From assembly GCA_031290325.1 (NCBI GenBank), contig JAITNU010000209.1, positions 1 through 17,847 on the forward strand: 17,847 nucleotides of DNA, written 5' to 3'. This document shows, one piece after another, positions 6,347-13,174 of this stretch (positions are counted from its first letter, which is position 1; each line of letters opens with the position of its first letter). The notes under the pieces were generated by a model that was not told where the DNA came from, did not search any database, and saw only the letters and a program-made list of their open reading frames with translations. The stretch is from Treponema sp. GTDB taxonomy: Bacteria > Spirochaetota > Spirochaetia > Treponematales > Breznakiellaceae. Both the position numbers and the translations under genes were made by a program.

Positions 6347-8128
6347 ATGAAAATAAGCGTCACACCGAACTGGTGTACCTTACGGCGTCTATCGCTTAGT
6401 GCGATATTGTCGATACTGGCCCTTCCTCTTTTTGCACGTCCTATGCAGGAAGCGGAACTTAATGAATTAATTCAGGATCGGGTCCTGGCGGGTGTACAAT
6501 CCCAACCGCCTGCCGCCCAGCCCCAGGCTCCGGTAGCCGTTGAAGCAAGCGAAAGTGTGCCTTCTGCGGAACAAGAGTATTTCGGTATCATTATCGGAGA
6601 ACTCCAGAACATCCGGCAGCTCTTGGGGGGATCGGACACCGCACTCTTAGTCGAACAAGAGCAGGTGGATCGCATCCTCGGTGAACTCAAGACCATCCGG
6701 CAGGTGCTGGGAGACTCGGAAGCTGAAGCTTCGCTTGGTCAAAATCAAGTGGAGCGTATTATCAACGAACTTCAGAGTATCCGGCAGCTCCTGGAGGCAG
6801 GGGTTTCAGAAGCGCAAAATCCAGTGGATCGCATTATCGGAGAACTTGAGAGTATCCGGCATATCCTGCAACGCTCAGAAGACCAGGCAGAGGTTTCCAT
6901 CGCTCACGATCAAGTGGCGCTGATCCTCGGAAAACTCCAGAACATCTGGCAAATCCTGGGAGATTCGGAAGCTGGACTTACCATCGATCAAGACCACGTG
7001 GATCGCATCCTCGCTGAACTCCAAGACAGCAAGGATATCCTTGCAGGATTGGGAAGTAATGCAGGGGATACTACGGAACAAGCTCAGGTGGACCAGGTTA
7101 TCGAAACACTGCAAAACATCCAGGACTTCGTGGAAGGAGTGAAACCTGAAGCGGGGGCTTCGGAAGAGGAGTGGCTACAATCCATTCTCGGAGAACTCAA
7201 GGGCATCCTGGGGCTTCTGGGGGTATCGGAACCTGAGTCTGAACTTTCGGATGAACCTGAGCCTGAACTTTCAGCTGATGAACCTGCGCCTTCTTCGGCG
7301 GATCAAGAGCGGGTGGCTCTCATTCTCGAAAAAATTCAGAACATCCAGCAGCTCATAGAGGGCGCGGAACCTGAAGCGGGAACTCCAGAGGATCGCATCA
7401 TCGGCGAACTCAAGGACATACGGCAAATTCTAGGTGAAATAGAAGGTGACACAGTCGCTCAGGATCAAGTGGATCCTATTATCGAAAAACTCCAGAACAT
7501 CTATCAGCTCCTGGAGGGACTTGAACCCGCGGTTGATAAAGAACAGTTGGATATCATCATCAATGAACTCACGGCCATCCGGCAGGTGCTGGGTGATAGT
7601 GAAGCGGGGGCTGCTGAACAAGTGGATCTCATTCTCGGAGCACTCCAGAACATCAGCCAGGCCCTGAATGCAACAGAAAGCCCCTCCGACTCTTCTTTCA
7701 CCGAAGTGGATCGTATGGATCGTATTATCGAAGAACTCCAGAGCATCCGACAGCTCCTGGGAGACCAGAGTGCCGGGGGAACCACGGTTGAGCAAGATCG
7801 GATAGATCGCATTCTCGGAGAACTTCAGGACATCCGCAAGCTGCTGGGGGAATCCGGCAGTGAACCGGTGTCTACAGAGGATCAAACCTGGGCGGATATT
7901 ATTCTCGGAGAACTCGAGAACATCCGGCAGCTCCTGGAAACACCAGCGGGTAAATCCGCAGATTCAGGTACGGCTCAAGGACAGCGTGAGATCATCATCG
8001 AGAAAGGGGATATACGCATCCGCCTGCCCGTCAACATCGGGGTGAGTGAACTGAAGTACATCCTGCAGATACTGGAAGGACTGATACCGGAATCTTCAGG
8101 AGAAAGCGTGGAAGACGCCACGCTCTAG
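6347..8128 (+). CDS. Exported protein with about 16 helical IIGELQNIRQLL repeats
   Basis: I do not recognise this family. The 593-residue product starts with a basic N-terminus and a signal peptide (about 14-30, SAILSILALPLFA) cleaved probably before RPMQEAEL. After a Pro/Ala linker (about 50-73), residues 79-531 consist of about 16 units averaging 28 residues; each has a conserved amphipathic core like VDRIIGELQNIRQLLG followed by a variable acidic spacer. The pattern predicts one helix per unit with a stripe of Ile/Leu, so a helical bundle, solenoid or self-assembling rod in the periplasm or at the surface. Unit 8 carries an extra Glu/Pro-rich insertion. Residues 548-580 (IIIEKGDIRIRLPVN then SELKYILQILEGL) form a module shared, twice, with the next gene. 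Strongly acidic. Role unknown. Confidence 0.85.
   Translation: MKISVTPNWCTLRRLSLSAILSILALPLFARPMQEAELNELIQDRVLAGVQSQPPAAQPQAPVAVEASESVPSAEQEYFGIIIGELQNIRQLLGGSDTALLVEQEQVDRILGELKTIRQVLGDSEAEASLGQNQVERIINELQSIRQLLEAGVSEAQNPVDRIIGELESIRHILQRSEDQAEVSIAHDQVALILGKLQNIWQILGDSEAGLTIDQDHVDRILAELQDSKDILAGLGSNAGDTTEQAQVDQVIETLQNIQDFVEGVKPEAGASEEEWLQSILGELKGILGLLGVSEPESELSDEPEPELSADEPAPSSADQERVALILEKIQNIQQLIEGAEPEAGTPEDRIIGELKDIRQILGEIEGDTVAQDQVDPIIEKLQNIYQLLEGLEPAVDKEQLDIIINELTAIRQVLGDSEAGAAEQVDLILGALQNISQALNATESPSDSSFTEVDRMDRIIEELQSIRQLLGDQSAGGTTVEQDRIDRILGELQDIRKLLGESGSEPVSTEDQTWADIILGELENIRQLLETPAGKSADSGTAQGQREIIIEKGDIRIRLPVNIGVSELKYILQILEGLIPESSGESVEDATL
6581..7939 (+). repeat. Degenerate coding repeats, about 16 units of roughly 84 bp
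   Basis: The units encode a core IIGELQNIRQLLG and are spaced by 26-31 codons in most cases, with one longer spacer after unit 8. Recurring DNA phrases such as CTCGGAGAACT and AACATCCGGCAGCTCCTGG mark the cores; spacers vary. Units differ enough to show that the array is not a very recent slippage product. Confidence 0.85.
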
Positions 8129-8134
8129 GTACCC

Positions 8135-8164
8135 GCTATATCCTGTTTTTATACGGGATATAGC
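8135..8164 (+). other. Inverted repeat just after the 16-repeat gene
   Basis: GCTATATCC (8135-8143) pairs perfectly with GGATATAGC (8156-8164) across a 12-base loop. It begins 7 bases after the stop codon. It lacks a following T-run, so it is not a standard intrinsic terminator; it may stabilise the 3' end or bind a regulator. Confidence 0.4.
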
Positions 8165-8187
8165 AATTCACGTTTAAGTTTATTAAG

Positions 8188-8238
8188 ACCACGAACAATA
8201 CGAAATCCTGTGGTTTGTAAGGTTCGTGGTTTTTCTTT
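8188..8238 (+). terminator. Rho-independent terminator between the two exported paralogues
   Basis: ACCACGAAC (8188-8196) pairs perfectly with GTTCGTGGT (8222-8230), extendable by one G-U and two A-U pairs, and is followed by TTTTCTTT. The 25-base apical part can form a further short bulged stem (AAATCC with GGTTT). This should end transcription of the 16-repeat gene before the next promoter. Confidence 0.75.
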
Positions 8239-8256
8239 ATCCACGGTACCCAACCA

Positions 8257-8285
8257 TAGACGAAAACCATTTGATACCGTATTAT
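8257..8285 (+). promoter_or_regulatory. Promoter for the short exported paralogue
   Basis: TAGACG (8257-8262, four of six) and TATTAT (8280-8285, five of six) are separated by 17 bases. They lie just after the terminator and 28 bases before the start codon, with AGGAGGA at 8303-8309 as ribosome site. Independent transcription of the short paralogue follows from this arrangement. Confidence 0.5.
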
Positions 8286-8313
8286 AGAGAGAGCTATCTT
8301 TCAGGAGGACCTT

Positions 8314-8766
8314 ATGAACGCACTACTAAACCAGATGCGACGGCTATCGCTCATCGCGGTATTGTCAATGCTGGCCTTTCCCCTTTTCGCACACCCAATG
8401 CAGGAAGCGGAACTGAATGCCTTCCAGGCAAACAAAAGCGCCCCGGCTGTGGAAGCACCTATTGAGGGAAAGGTGATCAGCCTTTCCATACAATACGATC
8501 AAGGGAGGTTTATTATCGAAAAAGGAGATAAACGCTTACAACTGCCCCTGAGTACCGGGCTGACCGCCCTCAAGTACCTCATCCAGCAACTGGATCCCTC
8601 GGAAAGCGATGTGAGCTTCTCTGTGGAAGAAACCCCGGAGGAGCTTATCCTCACCGGAGACCTCCGCATCAGCCTGCCCCACGATACAGGACAAAGAGAA
8701 CTCAAACGTATCCTGGAAAGACTGGAGAACGCAGAACCGGAAAGCCAGAGTGATTCCCGGTTTTAA
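8314..8766 (+). CDS. Short exported paralogue of the 16-repeat protein
   Basis: A 150-residue exported protein of unknown function. Its N-terminus matches the upstream gene almost residue for residue: RRLSLIAVLSMLAFPLFAHP then MQEAELN, against RRLSLSAILSILALPLFARP and MQEAELN. This shows common descent with a conserved signal peptide and mature N-terminus. It has none of the helical repeats. Instead it carries two copies of the shared module, at about 66-94 (FIIEKGDKRLQLPL then TALKYLIQQLD) and 110-138 (LILTGDLRISLPH then RELKRILERLE). Each predicts two short strands and an amphipathic helix. The proteins could be partners, with the module as a docking or dimer element (inference). A strong ribosome site, AGGAGGA, precedes the ATG. 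Confidence 0.83.
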   Translation: MNALLNQMRRLSLIAVLSMLAFPLFAHPMQEAELNAFQANKSAPAVEAPIEGKVISLSIQYDQGRFIIEKGDKRLQLPLSTGLTALKYLIQQLDPSESDVSFSVEETPEELILTGDLRISLPHDTGQRELKRILERLENAEPESQSDSRF

Positions 8767-8773
8767 AAACAGC

Positions 8774-11053
8774 TCAACGGGCATGTTCAATGATCGTTGA
8801 AACCGGAACCACCGAATAACCGGAAGCGACCAGGGCGTCCAGCAGCACATTGATACGGCTAAAGAGGTAGTCATTCCGTCCGCCAGGGAGCAAACCCAGG
8901 CGGATGGGGATGATGGAACCAGGTTGCTTGCTGGCCATGACGCGGTCCACCATTTCCGATGCCGAATACTGGAATATGCCGCGATCATCCCGGCTTACCC
9001 AGTCCAGGGGGTCTACATCCCGTCCCACGGTTTTATCCCCCACCTCCGAGGCGATACTAATTATTTGTGAAGACACCGCATAATAGGGCGGATGCCAGAA
9101 GGGGCTTAACTCGCTACCGGAAGTACGGTAAAACTCATCCCGCGTCCTGGTCAAGCCCCGGGCAATAAAGTCCCCCCCGCCATGGTAATCCGATAAATTG
9201 ATGGGAAGAAAAAACATGGAAGCCGTTTCATGGCCTGCGTCGGCAATGACTATAGCCGCAGCAGGGTAGCGCCGGATAAATTCACCGTTCAGGAAAAAAG
9301 TCACCTTGAGGTTAAAGCGATTCAGGGTATCAAGGACCTCGAAGAGACCGGTTACATCATCGTAGAGGTCAAAACAGAGGGCCACCTCTTGAGGACCTGT
9401 TCTACAGCCATTGGTAATTAAGGTCCCAAGCCCGTCACTGCTCCCACGGGAGGGTGGAGCAGCAACCCGGAATTCCCCGGTAGGTACCAAGGGCGTCCCA
9501 ACCGGGGAGGCGATGCTCCGGATCATGGGAAGATTTTCGTAAGGACCGGACTCCAGCGCTTCCAGATACACCTGGTACCGTCCTAACACCAGGGACGCAG
9601 CGCGAAGTGCAGGATTGCTTATTTCCGACCAGGGAACAGCGCCGTTGGTTACAAACCAGGTCCCATCACTGTGGGCGAGGATACGTCCTGTTTGCTCCTC
9701 AAAACCAAATTCCTCTGCCACAGCAAGACAGAGCAGGTTCCGTGAAGAGTCCCGCTGTCCTGAAATCCGTATCTCTTCAATCCTGGCCCCATCGCCGATA
9801 ATAAACGCATCACTCCCCGTCCAGACACAGGAAAAAGCGGGGCGGCTGCTTATGGTCTGTAAAATGCTCCAATCAATATAATTATAGAGGACAACCCCTT
9901 TTTTCCCCCAGAAAAGGACCTTGGTCCCGTCAGGAGACAGAGCCGCCTGGGAGCTTTCAGGAGCAGGCAACAGTACAAAGCCATTCTCCCTGCCCATGCC
10001 CGTATTCAGCCGGTACACCATAACATCGCCGCCGTTTTTCTGGAATACCGAGGCAATAACCGTTATCACCCCCGAAGAAGACCAGAGGACTTTGAGGTTG
10101 AAACAGGAGCGCGGTACCATCAGATAGGGCATAGAAGAACCGTAATCGGCCTTATAGTCCACGCCCAGAGGGTACAGGAAAACATTGTGCCCTCCCTTGG
10201 AGAGCAGCATGGAGCGGGAATCCGGGGCAATCCAGAAGCGGTCAAAATTCGGGTCAAACTCAAAGGGAATCATACCCGCCACCATCCCTATTTCAAGAAA
10301 ATCGGTGTAGACGCTCCGGGTGAAAAGTTCCGTGCTCCGGACCCGGTACAGGATGGAACCCCGGAGATAGAAGAAATCCCCAGCAGTGCCCCAAGACACC
10401 GAATTGATGGCCCCATCGCCAATTAAACGGTACCGTTCATCCGATAAGACAGCCCCGGCTACCGTATAGTAGTACAGTCTTCCCCCGCGGGTATACACAA
10501 AAACCTGGGAATCAGGACTCCAGCAGGCAGGGAAATCGCTATCAGGCCGGTCGATATTATAGGCAACTATCGTTTTTGTTCCCGAAGCTGCATCGAGGAG
10601 CACGAGATTCCCGTAAGCCGTGGTAACGGATTCCACCATGAGTATCCATTTGCCGTCCCTCGATGTGGCGATATCTTCCACCCGCCCTTCCCGCAACATT
10701 CCTCCCCTCACAAAGGAGGAACATCCTATAATACTCCGGGGCAGTCCCCCGGAAACGGGAATCCGCATGGTACCAAAGCTATTCCGTATCTGGAGGGTTC
10801 TGCCCTGCTCAATAAGATCGATTTTTTCAGGAAACGCGGTAATCTGCTCAAGGTTCAAATCCGTCAAGCGGCATACGAAGAGAGCCCCTTGGCTGGGAGT
10901 TCCCCGGCTCGTGGAATCAGCCTGGAAGAGGAGCCGCGTATCGGTGGATACATCAAGACCCCTAAAGACTACCTTAGCCCCCAGTCCCCCGCCGGACAAA
11001 TATACCAGAAAAATGAAAAACAGCTTCTTCAACTTATTGTGTATCGTTTTCAT
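8774..11053 (-). CDS. Exported beta-propeller protein with degenerate polysaccharide-deacetylase domain
   Basis: A 759-residue protein from ATG 11053 (766 from ATG 11074). I lean to 11053 because it starts just before a good signal peptide, KLKKLFFIFLVYLSGGGLGA; the longer start has a slightly better upstream sequence. In the 766 numbering, residues 35-450 look like a TolB/WD40-type propeller, with repeated SPDSQVFVYT, APDSRSMLLSKG and SPDGTKVLFWG phrases. Residues 563-762 are a NodB-like domain: VALCFDLYDD, VTFFLNGEF, GHETAS, WHPPYY, GRDVDPLDW. The His pair of NodB zinc sites (H-x3-H after GHE) is replaced by Met620 and Pro624, so catalysis is doubtful and a glycan-binding or structural role is more likely. 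It overlaps the small upstream gene by 20 bp. Confidence 0.8.
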   Translation of the reverse strand: MKTIHNKLKKLFFIFLVYLSGGGLGAKVVFRGLDVSTDTRLLFQADSTSRGTPSQGALFVCRLTDLNLEQITAFPEKIDLIEQGRTLQIRNSFGTMRIPVSGGLPRSIIGCSSFVRGGMLREGRVEDIATSRDGKWILMVESVTTAYGNLVLLDAASGTKTIVAYNIDRPDSDFPACWSPDSQVFVYTRGGRLYYYTVAGAVLSDERYRLIGDGAINSVSWGTAGDFFYLRGSILYRVRSTELFTRSVYTDFLEIGMVAGMIPFEFDPNFDRFWIAPDSRSMLLSKGGHNVFLYPLGVDYKADYGSSMPYLMVPRSCFNLKVLWSSSGVITVIASVFQKNGGDVMVYRLNTGMGRENGFVLLPAPESSQAALSPDGTKVLFWGKKGVVLYNYIDWSILQTISSRPAFSCVWTGSDAFIIGDGARIEEIRISGQRDSSRNLLCLAVAEEFGFEEQTGRILAHSDGTWFVTNGAVPWSEISNPALRAASLVLGRYQVYLEALESGPYENLPMIRSIASPVGTPLVPTGEFRVAAPPSRGSSDGLGTLITNGCRTGPQEVALCFDLYDDVTGLFEVLDTLNRFNLKVTFFLNGEFIRRYPAAAIVIADAGHETASMFFLPINLSDYHGGGDFIARGLTRTRDEFYRTSGSELSPFWHPPYYAVSSQIISIASEVGDKTVGRDVDPLDWVSRDDRGIFQYSASEMVDRVMASKQPGSIIPIRLGLLPGGRNDYLFSRINVLLDALVASGYSVVPVSTIIEHAR

Positions 11054-11234
11054 TTTTATGACGCAACCATTCATCCAATTCCTGCTCCATACCGGTTAAA
11101 TCAGCTTCCAGCTCCCGGATCCGCCGTATTGAATGCTGGACTTTTTTCCCCCACAACCGTTCACAGGTTTTATCCAATACCGCCTCAAAGGACGAATTAT
11201 CAGAAATTGTTACCAATCGCTTATTAGAAGTCAT
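11034..11234 (-). CDS. Small coiled-coil protein of unknown function
   Basis: A 66-residue charged protein. Residues 33-58 (VQHSIRRIRELEADLTG then MEQELDEWL) form a likely short coiled coil. There is no signal peptide or membrane span, so it should be cytoplasmic. Its 3' end overlaps the propeller/NodB gene by 20 bp (by 41 if the longer start of that gene is real), which suggests they are co-translated. The start at 11234 has no Shine-Dalgarno, but a -10 box lies only a few bases upstream. No family is recognised. The reading frame is supported by its length, start, overlap and charged helical pattern. Confidence 0.6.
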   Translation of the reverse strand: MTSNKRLVTISDNSSFEAVLDKTCERLWGKKVQHSIRRIRELEADLTGMEQELDEWLRHKNENDTQ

Positions 11235-11245
11235 AGCCTAAGTGT

Positions 11246-11251
11246 ACTATA
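11246..11251 (-). promoter_or_regulatory. -10 box giving a near-leaderless transcript of the small coiled-coil gene
   Basis: TATAGT on the minus strand (11251-11246, five of six). Normal spacing puts +1 near 11239, five bases before the ATG at 11234, leaving no room for a ribosome site. No convincing -35 is seen 16-18 bases upstream, so this is weaker than the 3332-3361 case. Confidence 0.35.
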
Positions 11252-11279
11252 CTCAACCGTGAAGCCGCAAGACTCTTCC

Positions 11280-11447
11280 TTAATTTTTCGTATTAAAAAT
11301 ATCCTCATTTCCCTGATCAGGAGATCCCGAATTTTTGATGGAACCCCCGGCGGGAACATCAACTATTTTTGCTCCCTTCGTATCAAAGGCCCTTATAAAC
11401 GTCACTACCGCAATAAACGCAATAAGTATCAACACCAGCTTCCGCAT
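11280..11447 (-). CDS. 55-residue membrane-anchored or secreted small protein
   Basis: A minus-strand frame of 55 codons from ATG 11447 to TAA 11280, short enough to be missed by usual length cut-offs. It reads MRKLVLILIAFIAVVTFIRAF followed by a polar tail rich in Gly, Asp, Asn and Ser (residues 22-55). A GTGAGG ribosome site lies four bases upstream. The N-terminus is a classic signal peptide or single span with a Lys/Arg start; the tail would face the periplasm. It lies 31 bases after the LysM/M23 gene on the same strand and so may share its transcript. No family is recognised. The signal-like N-terminus plus a ribosome site make a chance ORF unlikely, but comparative support is missing. 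Confidence 0.6.
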   Translation of the reverse strand: MRKLVLILIAFIAVVTFIRAFDTKGAKIVDVPAGGSIKNSGSPDQGNEDIFNTKN

Positions 11448-11478
11448 AACGCCTCACTTTTTAGTTGTTAGTATAAGA

Positions 11479-12717
11479 TCAGGAGTTAAGGTAATCAAGA
11501 GGATTAACCGCCCTGCCGTTTTTATACAGCGCAAAATGGAGATGTGGCCCGGTACTGTACCCGGTACTGCCAACCTCCCCTATTTTTGAGCCTTGGGATA
11601 CCGCGGCCCCCTGGTTTACCGAGACCACGCTCAGATGGGCGTACATGGTTTGATAGCCGTTGCTATGGGATATGATAACATACTTGCCATAAACCGAATT
11701 CAGGCCTACCGAAGAAATCCGCCCCTCCATAGCCGCTTTAATCGGGGTTCCCATAGCGGCAGCCAGATCTATGGCCGCATGGTAGCGCCTGACCCCACTA
11801 ATAGGATCCTTCCGCCACCCAAAGGGAGAGGTAAGTCGCCCCCGGATCGGATAAATAAAGAGATCCCCCAGTACCAGTCTGAGGTCCTCGCTGCGCATCT
11901 TGGCGCCGGGAATAAAAAGGGACATCCCCGGGGTAATCGTTTCACTTTGAATATCATTGACATCCAGAATAACCTCCAACGGAACACCCATGCCGGCGGA
12001 AATTTTAGAAAGAGTATCCCCCTTTTTTACCATGTAGGGGATACCGTTCATATTCGGAATTCTGAGGATCTCCCCTTCCCGCAGCAGTTTCGCGTTGGGG
12101 ATATTGTTGGAAGCGACAATGGCATCCATGGACAGGGCGTGGTTGACGGCAATCCGGGATATCGAATCCCCCCGCTTCACCACATAGGATTCCCAGGCAA
12201 AGGTTTCCACTAAATTCAGGGGAATATCCTCGGTAACCGGCAGGGGGGCGGACAGCCCCGTGTAGGCGATGAGGTTCTGCTCAAGCCCCGTGTCCGCTCC
12301 AGGCTCCAGGGAATAGGCCCTGCCCAGCAAAGCCATGAACCAGTCCTTTTGCCAGTTGAGGGCCAGGAAGGCAAACACCGCACCTACCGCCAAGGCCATG
12401 AACATCAAGATGAACGGTATGATAGTCCGCTGCTGGAGAAGCTTCTCAGCCGGTCTTTCCCGGGTCTGGGGAACAGGCTTGACCTGCCGCGATACCGGCG
12501 GTGCAGCAACACGGGGGTGGATCGGTCCGTTCTGGGACAAGCGACCTCTCATATACACCGGTTTCTGTTTAATCTGTTCTATTACGGTCAGATGAGTACC
12601 TGTTGGGGATCCATGACCGACGAATTTATACAACGCCGGTTTCTGAGCCGGCAACTGGGTTACCGAAGAAAGGATGTTCCGCTGCTTAACATGCTGTTGA
12701 CTGATTAGCGTATCCAT
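11479..12717 (-). CDS. LysM-LysM-M23 membrane-anchored peptidoglycan hydrolase
   Basis: A 412-residue cell-wall protein. A long basic and Pro-rich cytoplasmic N-terminus (1-98) precedes a transmembrane span (99-121). In the periplasm follow two LysM peptidoglycan-binding domains, 176-221 (YVVKRGDSISRIA) and 226-271 (YMVKKGDTLSKIS), then an M23 peptidase domain, 294-400. The zinc and catalytic residues of M23 enzymes are present: His313 and Asp317 (HAAID), His361 (YAHLS), His392 and His394 (PHLHF). It is thus expected to be an active endopeptidase cleaving peptide cross-links, and not a regulatory EnvC/NlpD-like degenerate form. It is divergent from the signal peptidase/FtsI cluster, fitting a joint role in wall growth or division. 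No strong ribosome site at ATG 12717; a later Met at residue 56 is possible but no better. Confidence 0.9.
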   Translation of the reverse strand: MDTLISQQHVKQRNILSSVTQLPAQKPALYKFVGHGSPTGTHLTVIEQIKQKPVYMRGRLSQNGPIHPRVAAPPVSRQVKPVPQTRERPAEKLLQQRTIIPFILMFMALAVGAVFAFLALNWQKDWFMALLGRAYSLEPGADTGLEQNLIAYTGLSAPLPVTEDIPLNLVETFAWESYVVKRGDSISRIAVNHALSMDAIVASNNIPNAKLLREGEILRIPNMNGIPYMVKKGDTLSKISAGMGVPLEVILDVNDIQSETITPGMSLFIPGAKMRSEDLRLVLGDLFIYPIRGRLTSPFGWRKDPISGVRRYHAAIDLAAAMGTPIKAAMEGRISSVGLNSVYGKYVIISHSNGYQTMYAHLSVVSVNQGAAVSQGSKIGEVGSTGYSTGPHLHFALYKNGRAVNPLDYLNS

Positions 12718-12726
12718 ATTGTTTTA

Positions 12727-12755
12727 TCGACATAATTAACCGGAATGATTATACT
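12727..12755 (+). promoter_or_regulatory. Promoter for the signal peptidase/FtsI/DUF115 operon
   Basis: TCGACA (12727-12732, five of six) and TATACT (12750-12755, five of six) have the optimal 17-base spacer. The predicted start is near 12762, which favours ATG 12776 with its GGAAG ribosome site over ATG 12764. Confidence 0.65.
12748..12753 (-). promoter_or_regulatory. Divergent -10 box for the LysM/M23 gene
   Basis: A perfect TATAAT on the minus strand (12753-12748) overlaps the plus-strand -10 by four bases. The predicted start near 12741 gives a 24-base leader. No recognisable -35 is found, so an activator or a different promoter class could be involved. Confidence 0.4.
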
Positions 12756-12775
12756 AGCCTTGTATGGAAGCTCCT

Positions 12776-13174
12776 ATGAAAAAAAATGGATCCCTCGATA
12801 CCGGACGGGCAATTTTGAGCGCATTTATCGTGGCATTTTTATTGAAACTCTTTCTGTTTGATTTTATGATAGTCGAAGGATACTCCATGACACCGGCGCT
12901 TAAGCCCGGTTCTGTGCTTTTCGTCGATAAACTGGCCTATGGCTTACGGCTTCCCTGGTCCAATACCTACCTGTTCTGGTGGTCCCAGCCTCGGCAAGGA
13001 GATATCGTGGTTTTTTATACCCCCTCAGGGGAAATGGCGGTCAAACGCTGTGCCGGGCTTACCGGCCGCCACCGGTTTATTGCCCTTGGCGATAATAGTC
13101 TGCAATCCTATGATTCCCGTGCTTATGGTCCTATTCCGGTGCATAATATAATAGGAAAGGTATTGGGCATGTAA
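12776..13174 (+). CDS. Minimal type I signal peptidase (third of three)
   Basis: A very short S26-family protein: 132 residues from ATG 12776, or 136 from ATG 12764. In the longer numbering: a hydrophobic span about 17-35, box B VEGYSMTPALKPGSVLFVDK with Ser41, Lys94 in MAVKRCAGLTG, and GDNSLQSYDSRAYGPI (109-124) as box E. All catalytic elements are there, but the beta-rich domain between Lys and box E is reduced to about a dozen residues, much as in small Gram-positive or plasmid-type peptidases. I prefer ATG 12776 since GGAAG sits six bases upstream and the predicted mRNA start (12762) leaves almost no leader for the first ATG. Its stop overlaps the ftsI start (TAATG). The operon place suggests processing of a wall or division-related protein (inference). 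Confidence 0.87.
   Translation: MKKNGSLDTGRAILSAFIVAFLLKLFLFDFMIVEGYSMTPALKPGSVLFVDKLAYGLRLPWSNTYLFWWSQPRQGDIVVFYTPSGEMAVKRCAGLTGRHRFIALGDNSLQSYDSRAYGPIPVHNIIGKVLGM

Noticed and set aside
7430..7885. Minus-strand 151-codon open frame within the 16-repeat gene
   Set aside because: The plus-strand gene has a signal peptide, ribosome site and conserved repeats; this antisense frame stays open only because of repeat composition.
11593..12213. Plus-strand 206-codon open frame opposite the LysM/M23 gene
   Set aside because: The minus strand carries complete LysM and M23 motifs; the antisense frame has no recognisable start signal or motif.
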